Notes under the pieces: generated by a model
The model's database searches: none
What the model saw: only the letters and a program-made list of their open reading frames with translations
Told to the model about the DNA's origin: nothing
Part shown: positions 16,767 to 24,727 of the stretch, piece by piece
How positions within the stretch are numbered: position 1 is the first letter of the stretch
How the letters are laid out: each line of letters begins with the position of its first letter
Assembly (NCBI GenBank): GCA_028281625.1
Contig: JANQJN010000147.1
Location: forward strand, 1 to 47,323
Length of the DNA: 47,323 bases
Origin: Emcibacteraceae bacterium
GTDB lineage: Bacteria; Pseudomonadota; Alphaproteobacteria; Sphingomonadales; Emcibacteraceae
Direction: 5' to 3'
Made by a program: the position numbers and the translations under genes

Positions 16767-17522
16767 CTATAAATCCGCGAGCCGTTCACGCACCGATTGC
16801 GCATGAGTGCGACTGGCTTTAACGGTGGTATTGTTCTTTAAAATAATCTGATATTCGCCCTTGGATTCCGGACTTAAGGCCTTCACATGATGAAGGTTCA
16901 CTATGATTGACCGGTGGCTCCGGATGAAGTCCGGGTGATCCAGATGCGATGCAAATGCTGTCAACGTAGTACGGTTAAGGAAGCAGTCATCGCCCGCGTA
17001 AACTTCCACATAATCGCCGGCCGCTTTGACATGGGTAATATCGGAAAGGCTTACCGGGACAATTTCTCCGCTTTTTTCAAGCATCAAGCGCTTTGCCTTC
17101 GGAGCCTCACGTTCCACTGCTAGGACCGATTTATCCAGATGCAGATATCCAAGTCCCCACACCAGGTAGATCAGCCAGTAATTGAAAGTGCCGGAAACAA
17201 AATGACGCGTGGTAAGGTCAGAAAACGGGATTCCACTTTGCATAAAAGTAATCGGATTGACCACCGCAGAACACAGTAGCGCAGCCAGCAGACAGGTCAG
17301 GATAATCAGCACCCAGCGGATCTTAATGGCGTATGATTTGTATTTACGCATCAGGATAATCACCACAAAACTGCTGATGAAGCCCGCGACGGGATAGTAA
17401 ATGTTGCGCACAAGCGCGACCATAAAATCAAGATGTGTAAGCCCGCCCACAAACAAACAAGCCCCCAGCACAAGCCAGAAGCCGATCTGATAATGCCAGA
17501 AATAATTAGGCTGGTCAGTCAA
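16767..17522 (-). CDS. Membrane-anchored LytTR-domain transcriptional regulator
   Basis: A 251-residue protein with four to five hydrophobic helices in the first 130 residues and a LytTR DNA-binding domain at about 150-250 (VSLSDITHVKAAGDYVEVYAGDD..., FIRSHRSIIVNLHHVKAL, NTTVKASRTHAQSVRERL). There is no receiver domain; the sensory input is presumably in the membrane part. The start is TTG at 17522 with AAGAGAA upstream. Proteins of this design are common in Alphaproteobacteria. It sits upstream of the LolA-like gene and next to a possible paired binding site. Confidence 0.85.
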   Translation of the reverse strand: MTDQPNYFWHYQIGFWLVLGACLFVGGLTHLDFMVALVRNIYYPVAGFISSFVVIILMRKYKSYAIKIRWVLIILTCLLAALLCSAVVNPITFMQSGIPFSDLTTRHFVSGTFNYWLIYLVWGLGYLHLDKSVLAVEREAPKAKRLMLEKSGEIVPVSLSDITHVKAAGDYVEVYAGDDCFLNRTTLTAFASHLDHPDFIRSHRSIIVNLHHVKALSPESKGEYQIILKNNTTVKASRTHAQSVRERLADL

Positions 17523-17614
17523 AGTGAATTCTCTTAAGCATTTAATTTTAAATGATATTGCCAGTTTTGCCCCCCGCCCGCAAGCGGTGGGTCCAAAAAT
17601 CAGCTTTACTTTTA

Positions 17615-17632
17615 TTTTAGTTTAAACTAAAA
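17615..17632. promoter_or_regulatory. Perfect 18-bp palindrome, probable ArsR operator
   Basis: TTTTAGTTTAAACTAAAA is a perfect palindrome whose last base is the first base of the ArsR start codon. Position and symmetry fit autorepression by the dimeric ArsR-type regulator. If translation starts at 17641 or 17644 instead, the operator would lie just in front of the gene. Confidence 0.7.
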
Positions 17633-17970
17633 TGATTCGCATGATGAACGAATTGACCATAATGGGTGAACCTCGACGACAACGGATTTTAAATCTGGTC
17701 TGGGACCGTGAACTGTCCGCAGGTGAGATCGCAAATGATCTATCCGATATATCCTTCGGGGCGGTATCACAGCATTTAGGCATACTCGTTGAAGGCGGTC
17801 TTATTTCCGTACGCCGCGAAGGGCGCAGCCGCATTTATCGGGCAAACCGCGGCGAAATGGGCCCGCTGGAAGCATACTTAACTGCCTTCTGGGATCGTAA
17901 GCTTGATCGCCTTAAGGAGCAGGCCGAAAAGCTCGAGAAGAAGAAAAAAATGGAGAAAAAAGATGAATAA
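17632..17970 (+). CDS. ArsR-family winged-helix repressor
   Basis: A 112-residue regulator with a winged helix at about residues 14-80: RRQRILNLVWDRELSAGEIANDLSDISFGAVSQHLGILVEGGLISVRREGRSRIYRANR. It lacks the ELCVCDL-type metal-binding cysteines, so a metal sensor role is unlikely. It matches the ArsR group paired with AHSA1 proteins. The C terminus is a charged helix rich in Lys/Glu. It overlaps the first AHSA1 gene by eight bases and carries an 18-bp palindrome at its start, indicating autoregulation of the operon. Later ATG codons at 17641 and 17644 are alternative starts. Confidence 0.88.
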   Translation: MIRMMNELTIMGEPRRQRILNLVWDRELSAGEIANDLSDISFGAVSQHLGILVEGGLISVRREGRSRIYRANRGEMGPLEAYLTAFWDRKLDRLKEQAEKLEKKKKMEKKDE

Positions 17971-18439
17971 AATCGTTTCAATAAAAGAGTTTCAAAAAAC
18001 TGAAAAGGGCACCTTCACCATTGAAATGTCCCGTTTCATTGAAGCATCCCCTACGACCATCTGGCAGATATTCAGCAATAAAGCGACACTTGCAGAATTT
18101 ATGGAATGTGAAATTGAAGGTGATCTTGAAATTGGTGCGGCCATTAAATTCATCTGGCGCGAATTTGAAGGGGATAAGGATAAATGTTCCGGTATTAACG
18201 GCGGGCATATCGTAAACATGATCCCGGGTACATTGCTCAGCTTTACCTGGGGCGATGAAAATCCGGCACGCGGCCTTCCCTGGGGATCAACATTGGTTGA
18301 ATTCAAAATTGAAGCCGAAAGAAACGGTAGCCGGGTCACCATCATTCATTATGACCTGCCCAGCGAAGAAGAAGCACACAACCACACTGGAGGCTGGACC
18401 ATGTTTCTTGAAAAAAACACCGTAAGCTGGACAAACTAG
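17963..18439 (+). CDS. AHSA1/SRPBCC protein, first tandem copy
   Basis: A 158-residue START-like protein; the ATG overlaps the ArsR stop and is preceded by GGAG. It has the N-terminal strand FTIEMSRFIEASPTTIWQIFSNKATLAEFMECEIEGD and the C-terminal strand-helix SRVTIIHYDLPSEEEAHNHTGGW. The GGW motif near the end is typical of the family. Related proteins are often co-transcribed with ArsR regulators; ligand unknown. A paralogue follows 11 bases later with shared FMECE and FSFTWGD-type segments, so the pair arose by duplication. Confidence 0.85.
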   Translation: MNKIVSIKEFQKTEKGTFTIEMSRFIEASPTTIWQIFSNKATLAEFMECEIEGDLEIGAAIKFIWREFEGDKDKCSGINGGHIVNMIPGTLLSFTWGDENPARGLPWGSTLVEFKIEAERNGSRVTIIHYDLPSEEEAHNHTGGWTMFLEKNTVSWTN

Positions 18440-18450
18440 AGGAATAAATC

Positions 18451-18948
18451 ATGAATAATGTTGTTAATATTGCTGACTTAATCAAAAATGAAGATGGCAC
18501 TTTCGATATTGAAGTTTCAGCATTCATCAAAGCAAGCGCAGAAACCATCTATGAGATCCTCACAAACAGGGAAAGCTTCGCCCATTTCATGGAATGTGAA
18601 CTGGAGCATGAGATTAAAGTGGGCAACCCAATTAAGTTTATCTTTAACGTCTCATATACGGATCACAATGGTGTAACCCATGGCCCGCCCTGCTACGCAA
18701 TTGGTGAAATTGTCAAAATGATCCCAAATAAGTTTTTTTCTTTTACATGGGGAGATGGCATCACGGTCAAAGATTTTCCTGCAGGTTCAACACTGGTTGA
18801 GTTCAAAATCGAACCTGGGAGCGAAAACGGTATTGATGGCTGTCGAGTGACAATTCATCACCGCGACAATCCCTCAGAAGGCATCGCGAAAGACCATACT
18901 CAAGGCTGGTCTTATCATCTTGGAAATTGTGTCAAAAGATACGCCTAA
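18451..18948 (+). CDS. AHSA1/SRPBCC protein, second tandem copy
   Basis: A 165-residue paralogue of the preceding gene: FDIEVSAFIKASAETIYEILTNRESFAHFMECELEHE, then FFSFTWGDGITVKDFPAGSTLVEFKIEPG, and a C-terminal CRVTIHHRDNPSEGIAKDHTQGW. GAGGAA precedes the ATG. Differences cluster in the cavity-forming strands, which may mean a different ligand. It is the third gene of the ArsR operon; the GFA-family gene follows after 59 bases. Confidence 0.85.
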   Translation: MNNVVNIADLIKNEDGTFDIEVSAFIKASAETIYEILTNRESFAHFMECELEHEIKVGNPIKFIFNVSYTDHNGVTHGPPCYAIGEIVKMIPNKFFSFTWGDGITVKDFPAGSTLVEFKIEPGSENGIDGCRVTIHHRDNPSEGIAKDHTQGWSYHLGNCVKRYA

Positions 18949-19007
18949 CCTATTGATATTAAGCTTCACCTGGTGAATACTGATCGCTAAAAAATGGAGA
19001 AGTTATA

Positions 19008-19424
19008 ATGTCAGAAGAGAAAACCGGGCGCTGCCTGTGCGGCAGCGTCACCGTAAAAACCACCGCCCCTACCGAAGAATTTGGTGTCTGCCACTGCGAA
19101 ATGTGTCGTCGCTGGGCCGGTGGTCCCTATTTTGAATTCCCCCTCGAAGATAAAGTTGAGTTCAAAGGAAGTGACCATATCGGCACCTTTAGTTCCTCCG
19201 ACTGGGCCGAGCGTGGCTTTTGTAAACAATGCGGCAGTCATCTTTACTACCGTTTAAAGGAGCAAAACCATTATCATGTTTCCATCGGGCTATTTGCGGA
19301 CAGCGCGGATCCAAAACTGGTCTCTCAGGTCTTCATTGACCGTAAGCCGGATGGCTATAATTTCAAGGAAAAAACCAAAGATTACACCGAAGCGGAAATC
19401 TTCGCGATGTTTGGTGATGGTTAA
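19008..19424 (+). CDS. GFA/CENP-V-fold zinc protein
   Basis: A 138-residue member of the family named for glutathione-dependent formaldehyde-activating enzyme. It has all seven expected cysteines: C9 and C11 (RCLCGSV), C28, C30 and C33 (CHCEMCRRW), C72 and C75 (CKQCGSHLYYR), which bind two zinc ions. The family name overstates what is known; many members have unknown substrates. GGAG precedes the ATG. It probably ends the ArsR-AHSA1-AHSA1 operon, suggesting a small-molecule stress or detoxification theme. Confidence 0.9.
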   Translation: MSEEKTGRCLCGSVTVKTTAPTEEFGVCHCEMCRRWAGGPYFEFPLEDKVEFKGSDHIGTFSSSDWAERGFCKQCGSHLYYRLKEQNHYHVSIGLFADSADPKLVSQVFIDRKPDGYNFKEKTKDYTEAEIFAMFGDG

Positions 19425-19517
19425 CAATAATTTACGCGTTAAGACATTATAAATAAATAAGCTTTACTGTTTTTGGTTTACCAGTGGGAAGTTGGTAAGG
19501 AAAGAGACAGTATTACA

Positions 19518-21071
19518 GTGCACAAATTACAGTACATATTACTTCCGGTGCTTGGCATTATTTTTGTCACTTTTTGTAGCTTGTTTATCATGCTCAATGT
19601 GATGGCGGATGATGCGGATCAGGCCATGTTTGAATCGGAAGTTGGTGTGCTTTTGGCGCAGGTTAAACAAGCTGAGCAAAATCTTGAACTGATGGCCGAA
19701 GACAACTCGGTCTGGACGGCAGCTTATGAGAACGTCCATGAGAATCTTAATTACCAATGGCTCATTGATAACTTTGATAACAATGTTACTTTCCTTGCAG
19801 ATGTTAACTCATTCATACTTTATGGCATTAATGATCAGGTGCTTTTTTCATCATCAGACCCGGATCAGCCAGACCCGGATCAGATCCTGGCATCGGGACT
19901 TGCCACTCATTTACAAACCATGTTAGCCGAAGATTATGTTACGCCCGTTACATCATCCGGAATGCTTGAAGTAGATGGTCGCTTTTTTCTTTTTGGTTCC
20001 AGTCTGCTGCAAAAGTATGATGACAGTGCTCCTACCAGTATCAGCCCGGAACGTCGCCCGGCGGTTGTGTTCCTTCGCGAGCTGACCGAAGAAAGCCTGC
20101 TTAAACTTGGGCAAAATAGCGCTATTGATGGGCTACATATGCATAGTGAGGCGATGGATCCCGCCAGTCATATCGAAATTGGCCCCAATGTTACCGAAAA
20201 TCTGTTTATCCAGAGCCCCCTTGTCACCTTTGGCTGGGAAGCGAAACGCCCTGGCGCGGATCTGATGAATAAGATGATCCTGCCACTGATTGCGGTGACT
20301 TTGCTGGTGCTGCTGGCGCTTTCCTATTTTTATCGCAAGGCCGCGTCACTTTTTGACATACTGCGGGATCTGGATAAAATGAAATCTAATTTCGTCGCCA
20401 ATATGAGCCACGAAATGCGCACACCGCTAAACGCCATTATCGGCTTTGCGGAGCTGATCAAATCGGAAAGTTACGGCAAGCTTGAAGGCGATAAAAACAA
20501 GGAATATGTAGGCTATATCCTGGACAGTGGCAGTCACCTTCTTCGGGTAATCAATGATATTCTTGATCTTTCGAAGGTAGAAGCCGGCAAAATGGATGTT
20601 CATCAGGATATTTACCGGGTGCGAGACCTCATTGATGACAGCCTTACAATTTTGGAACCTAAAATCGATGAAAATGATCTGGTGATCACCAGCAACATCG
20701 CAGACGTGGAAATTAAGACCGACGCGAAGCTCTTTAAACAGATCATTGATAATGTTCTTTCAAATGCCATTAAATTTACCCCGGCGGGCGGCCGCATTTA
20801 TATTTCAAACTTCTTCAAACAGGATAGCGTTGAAATTTCCATCACCGATACTGGCATCGGCATGACCGAAGAAGAAATTGAAACCGCACTCACTGTGTTT
20901 GGTCAGGTGGAAACCGCTTACAACCGCGATCATGAAGGAACTGGCCTTGGGTTATCGCTGGTCACGAAATTCATGCAGGTGCTTGGCGGTAATATGAGCG
21001 TCACAAGCAAAAAACATCATGGCACCACCGTGTCCCTTACTTTCCCCCGCATGGTCGGTGAAAATTCTTAA
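19518..21071 (+). CDS. CHASE4-like sensor histidine kinase
   Basis: A 517-residue kinase. The first membrane helix (LLPVLGIIFVTFCSLFIML) is at residues 7-27, followed by a periplasmic domain of about 230 residues whose opening (DDADQAMFESEVGVLLAQ...NSVWTAAYENV) resembles CHASE4, then a second helix near 255-275. HisKA has the phospho-acceptor in NMSHEMRTPLNAIIGF (about H298); HATPase has the N-box DNVLSNAIKFTPAGG, DTGIGM and GTGLGLSL. There is no receiver. The GTG at 19518 gives the best N terminus; a TTG at 19473 would extend it. No response regulator is adjacent, so the partner is elsewhere. Confidence 0.88.
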   Translation: MHKLQYILLPVLGIIFVTFCSLFIMLNVMADDADQAMFESEVGVLLAQVKQAEQNLELMAEDNSVWTAAYENVHENLNYQWLIDNFDNNVTFLADVNSFILYGINDQVLFSSSDPDQPDPDQILASGLATHLQTMLAEDYVTPVTSSGMLEVDGRFFLFGSSLLQKYDDSAPTSISPERRPAVVFLRELTEESLLKLGQNSAIDGLHMHSEAMDPASHIEIGPNVTENLFIQSPLVTFGWEAKRPGADLMNKMILPLIAVTLLVLLALSYFYRKAASLFDILRDLDKMKSNFVANMSHEMRTPLNAIIGFAELIKSESYGKLEGDKNKEYVGYILDSGSHLLRVINDILDLSKVEAGKMDVHQDIYRVRDLIDDSLTILEPKIDENDLVITSNIADVEIKTDAKLFKQIIDNVLSNAIKFTPAGGRIYISNFFKQDSVEISITDTGIGMTEEEIETALTVFGQVETAYNRDHEGTGLGLSLVTKFMQVLGGNMSVTSKKHHGTTVSLTFPRMVGENS

Positions 21072-21138
21072 ACAGATTTTGCAAATTTGGGTTTAACCAA
21101 GGCGCGTACTCGCCTATTGAAATGGATAAATATTGTAA

Positions 21139-21306
21139 GTCGGAACCGTGTATAAGTGGCACAAGCGGTCCTGTGCCGGGCAAGCCAAAAAGCCACAGCC
21201 TTGAGCTCGGTTGTCGTCGACAAGCTCCGTCTCCTGCGGAACCATGGGATGCGCAGCATACCGGAACCAATTCAAAAAGCGCCGGCGTCTGAGGCCATTA
21301 TTTAAA
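21139..21306. repeat. Intergenic repeat, long copy
   Basis: Shares GTCGG..CCG, CGGTCCTGTGCCGGGCAAGCCA, AGCGCCGGCGTCTGAGGCC and TTATTTA with 5785-5860, plus about 75 intervening bases rich in short inverted repeats (for example GAGCTCGG... and ACAAGCTCCG). It spans the gap between the histidine kinase and the CDGSH gene. It may be a degenerate dispersed element; other copies would be expected in the genome. Confidence 0.65.
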
Positions 21307-21532
21307 GGTTATTATGACTGCCGTCGCAGTATGGCCTTTTTCCTGATTGTTGACAGCCGCAAGCGAATATCTTTCGATCCTGTTCGAACTTCACCACTTC
21401 CGGCATTTTATCGGTAAGTTTATGGGACCCGTCACAAAACGGTCCCGTTTTGGAGAGCCCGCACATGCAAAATGCTTTGCTTTGCCCGGCCTTTACCTCA
21501 ATCATAAAAGGCGTTTTTTGCCATCCACTCAT
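21302..21532 (-). CDS. Double CDGSH iron-sulfur protein
   Basis: A 76-residue protein with two CDGSH motifs. Motif one is C22-x-C24...C33-D-G-S-H37; motif two is C58-x-C60...C69-D-G-S-H73. Each 3Cys-1His set binds one 2Fe-2S cluster, so this is a tandem, mitoNEET-like (MiNT-type) protein without a membrane anchor. A cytoplasmic electron-transfer or redox/iron-sensing role is likely. The ATG at 21532 has GGAACGGA upstream; a GTG at 21550 is less likely. It stands alone between a repeat and a hypothetical gene. Confidence 0.9.
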   Translation of the reverse strand: MSGWQKTPFMIEVKAGQSKAFCMCGLSKTGPFCDGSHKLTDKMPEVVKFEQDRKIFACGCQQSGKRPYCDGSHNNL

Positions 21533-21650
21533 TTTTCCGTTCCCTCTCACAAGACGTGATCACAATTAAAACGGATTTAAGCGAACATGACAAGGGGGTA
21601 TAAAGTAACGTTTTGCGTCCCTTTATTTACACGCTTCAGGTATCCTAGTA

Positions 21651-22118
21651 TTATGCGGCTTCTGGCTCAGGACTGCTTGTAATATCCTTGGTGATATCCA
21701 ATATCTCTTTCACCGCCCACCCAATTCCTTTGAATTCCAGCAAGCTTTGCCACAGGCTTTTAATGATATTCAGCAGTTTTTTAAGATTTTTGGCATTCTT
21801 CACTTGATCATAAAGATCTTTATAGTGCCTCACCGACAGCAGTTTATAGTGAAGTTGAGGGCCGCTCAAACCATGTTGGAACACCTCAAACTCGGTCAAT
21901 CGCCTTATTCTGTTTCGCATTTGATCGAAATATGACCATATTACTTCTAATGCAGCCATCATCGGATTTATCAATTCTTCGATGAACATGAGATTGCCGT
22001 CTTTATCGACGGGCGCTTCCCGAATATCTCTAAATAACTCTTCCACACCATCCACATACATAATCAGCAGTTTCTGGTCAGTGTTTCTTTCAAAGTCGTC
22101 AGCAGTTGGAAATGGCAT
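21651..22118 (-). CDS. Hypothetical helical protein (155 aa)
   Basis: The ATG at 22118 has a GGGGAG site at ideal spacing. The product starts MPFPTADDFERNTDQKLLIMYVDGVEELFRD and is mostly amphipathic helix, with MMAALEVIWSYFDQMRNRIRRLTEFEVFQ and NAKNLKKLLNIIKSLWQSLLEFKGIGWAVKEILDI. No signal peptide and no domain I recognise. It appears monocistronic, facing away from the RidA pair only by orientation; no functional clue from context. Confidence 0.6.
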   Translation of the reverse strand: MPFPTADDFERNTDQKLLIMYVDGVEELFRDIREAPVDKDGNLMFIEELINPMMAALEVIWSYFDQMRNRIRRLTEFEVFQHGLSGPQLHYKLLSVRHYKDLYDQVKNAKNLKKLLNIIKSLWQSLLEFKGIGWAVKEILDITKDITSSPEPEAA

Positions 22119-22273
22119 GTGAATTCTCCCCATTGAATAAGTTCAGTAAGCACTAATATTACACCAGCCTGAGTGGAAAGTAAAAGAATGTTCAAGTACG
22201 CCGCCGCCCGTTCTGCTTTGCCCTGCCCCTGATTGTCACTCTGAACACCTACTATGCCAGGATGACGACATTG

Positions 22274-22729
22274 CTACTTCGCCGCTATCGCCTCAACTTC
22301 CACCAAGATCTGTGGACCCGCAAGCGACTTGACCACCAGCGCCGTCTGCGCCGGTCTAAAATCCTGGCCGAAGTAGCGGTTCCTTGCTTCCATGATGGTG
22401 CCGATATATTCCACTTCGGTATAGAACAGATTGATTTTCATAATATGCTCCGGCCCCATCCCCGCAGCCTTCACCACTTCATAAAGGTTTCTAAAGGCGA
22501 TGTCCGCCTGTTCCTCAATCCCCTCACCATAATTCCCGTCCTTATCGGACCCCACCTGCCCGGCAGTGATCAGCACCTCCATCCCCGCAGGAGCAAGCTT
22601 CCCCATCGCATAGCGGTTCGGCGTCGCAATGGTCGGCGGATCAAGGGTAACGATGCCGCTTTCTTGCGCGGAGGTTGGCGCGGTGAGCATAAACGCCCAG
22701 CAGATTAGAATGTATGCTACTTTCTTCAT
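22274..22729 (-). CDS. Exported RidA-family protein, copy 2
   Basis: A 151-residue protein with a GGGAG Shine-Dalgarno and a clear signal peptide MKKVAYILICWAFMLTAPTSAQ. The mature part is a RidA/YjgF/UK114 domain: VLITAGQVGSDKDGNYGEGIEEQADIAFRNLYEVVKAAGM and ALVVKSLAGPQILVEVEAIAAK. RidA enzymes hydrolyse reactive enamines/imines using an Arg near the C terminus; here that position (LAGPQILVEVEAIA) does not show the RVLVEIEAIA Arg of canonical RidA, so activity may differ. Cytosolic location is usual, which makes export notable. A paralogue lies 102 bases upstream. Confidence 0.88.
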   Translation of the reverse strand: MKKVAYILICWAFMLTAPTSAQESGIVTLDPPTIATPNRYAMGKLAPAGMEVLITAGQVGSDKDGNYGEGIEEQADIAFRNLYEVVKAAGMGPEHIMKINLFYTEVEYIGTIMEARNRYFGQDFRPAQTALVVKSLAGPQILVEVEAIAAK

Positions 22730-22831
22730 GATATTCTCCCAATTATCTATTTGGGGGAAAGGTATCACAGAAATACAAAAGCGTCATCCTCACGCCATCA
22801 TACTGGCGAAGGCCAAGATGATGCATTGTTC

Positions 22832-23287
22832 TTACTTTGCTGCGATTGCCTCCACTTCCACGAGGATCTGCTCATTGGCCAGTGATTTTACCACAATCGC
22901 GGTGAGCGCAGGGCGGAAGTCCTCACCGAAATATTTATCCCGCGCGTCAATGATGGTGAAGAAATCTTCCATATCCAGGTAGTACATGGTGATCTTCATG
23001 ACATTTTCCGGGCCCATGCCCGCGGCCGTTATCACGTCATAAAGGTTTTTAAAGGCAAGATCGGCCTGCGCCTCTATCCCTTCGGCATAGACACCATTTT
23101 TATCGGCCCCTACCTGCCCGGCAGTGACAAGCACCTGCGCCCCCGCCGGCGCAAACGTCCCCATGGCATAAATCTCCGGCCGCCCGAGCGACGGAGGATC
23201 AATGGCAGTGACGCCGTACTCCTGCGCATGGGATGGCGCTGTTAGCGTAAGTGCAAAGCCGAGTAAAATTACCGCCAGTTTTTTCAT
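22832..23287 (-). CDS. Exported RidA-family protein, copy 1
   Basis: A 151-residue paralogue of the next gene with AGGAG upstream and the signal peptide MKKLAVILLGFALTLTAPSHAQ. The RidA domain has VLVTAGQVGADKNGVYAEGIEAQADLAFKNLYDVITAAGM and ends LANEQILVEVEAIAAK, again lacking the catalytic-type Arg of canonical RidA. Signal peptide and domain are alike in both copies, so the duplication happened after export was acquired. It is divergent from the PARIS-like cassette, with a palindrome and an inverted repeat between them. Confidence 0.88.
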   Translation of the reverse strand: MKKLAVILLGFALTLTAPSHAQEYGVTAIDPPSLGRPEIYAMGTFAPAGAQVLVTAGQVGADKNGVYAEGIEAQADLAFKNLYDVITAAGMGPENVMKITMYYLDMEDFFTIIDARDKYFGEDFRPALTAIVVKSLANEQILVEVEAIAAK

Positions 23288-23308
23288 GTGTTTCTCCTGT
23301 TGCTCTAA

Positions 23309-23322
23309 CAATTGGCCAATTG
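23309..23322. promoter_or_regulatory. 14-bp perfect palindrome
   Basis: CAATTGGCCAATTG lies 22 bases upstream of the RidA start, in the divergent region shared with the ATPase gene. A perfect palindrome of this length is a plausible operator; which gene it controls is unknown. Confidence 0.45.
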
Positions 23323-23324
23323 CC

Positions 23325-23370
23325 AAAAAGTACTTGATTACAAAAACACAATCAACAGATCGTACTTTTT
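23325..23370. promoter_or_regulatory. Nested inverted repeat in leader of the ATPase-DUF4435 cassette
   Basis: AAAAAGTAC (23325-23333) pairs with GTACTTTTT (23362-23370). Inside it TTGATT (23334-23339) pairs with AATCAA (23350-23355) around a ten-base loop. A run of seven T follows on the plus strand. It could be an operator, or a leader hairpin or terminator that limits transcription into the cassette. Confidence 0.5.
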
Positions 23371-23458
23371 TTGTACAACAAGTAGAGATTGCACTTTACT
23401 ACAGAGTATAAGGTTCTATTATAAAACTGCAGCAATTGTTGGAAAGGGGGAATTATCT

Positions 23459-24727
23459 TTGTTCAAGATACAAAAATTTAAAGTCAATGGATTTTGGCAC
23501 AGACTTACTGCTGAGTGCGACTTTAATGACGATGTAAATGTAATTATCGGTAGAAATGGGACTGGCAAAACGACATTTATGAACATACTTCACGCAATAC
23601 TTGTCGTGGATATGGATAAAATCATAGAAAACGATTTTGACTCTATTGAAATTTATTTGTCGTCAGGCAAAAAACGAAAAAAGATAACTGCTGTCAAGGT
23701 AGACGACCCAGATTTACCATTTGTATACATGGAATACAAAATTTCGAGGAAAAATTACAAGTTTCGAATTGTACCTTCAGAAAGCAGAGCCGTTTACAGA
23801 AATAGATCTTTAAATGATATGATTGAAGTAAAAACGGAACTAGATAAAATAGTTTCAGTATCTTCACTATCAGTTTATAGATCGAAAAGCGACGATGAAT
23901 ACGAAGTAAGAACACGCCGGGGAGAAAAAATTCTATCTTCTGTCGATTATCGACTTTCGAAAATTCTCGAAGAATTAACTAGTTATCAGCTAGAACTTTC
24001 ACAAGAAGCCCGATCTGTTGCTACAGGACTTCAAAAAGACGTTCTTACTTCAATACTGTTTAGTAAGGAGGACATGACAAATGACATAGAACTGTCTTTT
24101 GACATGGAAGCGGAAAAACTTCGCCTAAAAAGCGCGTACAAGCAGCTTAATGTTTGGGATACCCAAGTAAATAAGAAAATTAATTATCACGTAAACGCGA
24201 TTGATAAGTCTATCAAAAATTTGAAAAAATCTATTTCAGATGACGACGATATTAAGCCAAGTGACACACTTAATATTATGAAATCGTTGGTAGCGCTAAA
24301 TCAGACAAGTTCAATTATCGAGATGTCACTTATTGCAGAAGAACTTATCGATGATATTTATAGTCAAGTGCAACTTTACCATGACACAATTAAGTTATTC
24401 ATACGCGATAAAGAGTTTGAACTGGAAGATGCTGGAAATCTGAATATTGTGGCCAAAAGCGGGCCCATAAATTATCAAAAACTATCGTCAGGCGAAAAAC
24501 AATTACTAATATTATTAACTGAAGCATTGCTTCAAAAGAAAGAGCCTCACGTCTTCTTAGCAGACGAACCTGAACTATCACTTCATATAGCTTGGCAAAA
24601 AATGATTATACCAGCAGTTAGAGACCTCAACCCTAACGCACAAGTGATCGTTGCCACTCATTCTCCTGAAGTGGCTGGCAAATTTGCTGACTCGATTATA
24701 GATATGGAAGACATAACTGATGGCTAG
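23459..24727 (+). CDS. AAA/ABC-type ATPase, PARIS AriA-like
   Basis: A 422-residue ATPase starting at TTG 23459, eight bases after an AAAGGGGG site; an ATG at 23312 would extend it through the leader inverted repeat and is rejected. Walker A GRNGTGKT is at residues 31-38. After a long helical insertion come a signature KLSSGEKQLLILL, Walker B VFLADEPELSLH and the switch His in VATHSPEV, the RecF/OLD-like arrangement. AriA of PARIS is an ATPase of this class and size, scaffold for the effector AriB. The gene overlaps the DUF4435 gene by eight bases and is AT-rich. Confidence 0.85.
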   Translation: MFKIQKFKVNGFWHRLTAECDFNDDVNVIIGRNGTGKTTFMNILHAILVVDMDKIIENDFDSIEIYLSSGKKRKKITAVKVDDPDLPFVYMEYKISRKNYKFRIVPSESRAVYRNRSLNDMIEVKTELDKIVSVSSLSVYRSKSDDEYEVRTRRGEKILSSVDYRLSKILEELTSYQLELSQEARSVATGLQKDVLTSILFSKEDMTNDIELSFDMEAEKLRLKSAYKQLNVWDTQVNKKINYHVNAIDKSIKNLKKSISDDDDIKPSDTLNIMKSLVALNQTSSIIEMSLIAEELIDDIYSQVQLYHDTIKLFIRDKEFELEDAGNLNIVAKSGPINYQKLSSGEKQLLILLTEALLQKKEPHVFLADEPELSLHIAWQKMIIPAVRDLNPNAQVIVATHSPEVAGKFADSIIDMEDITDG

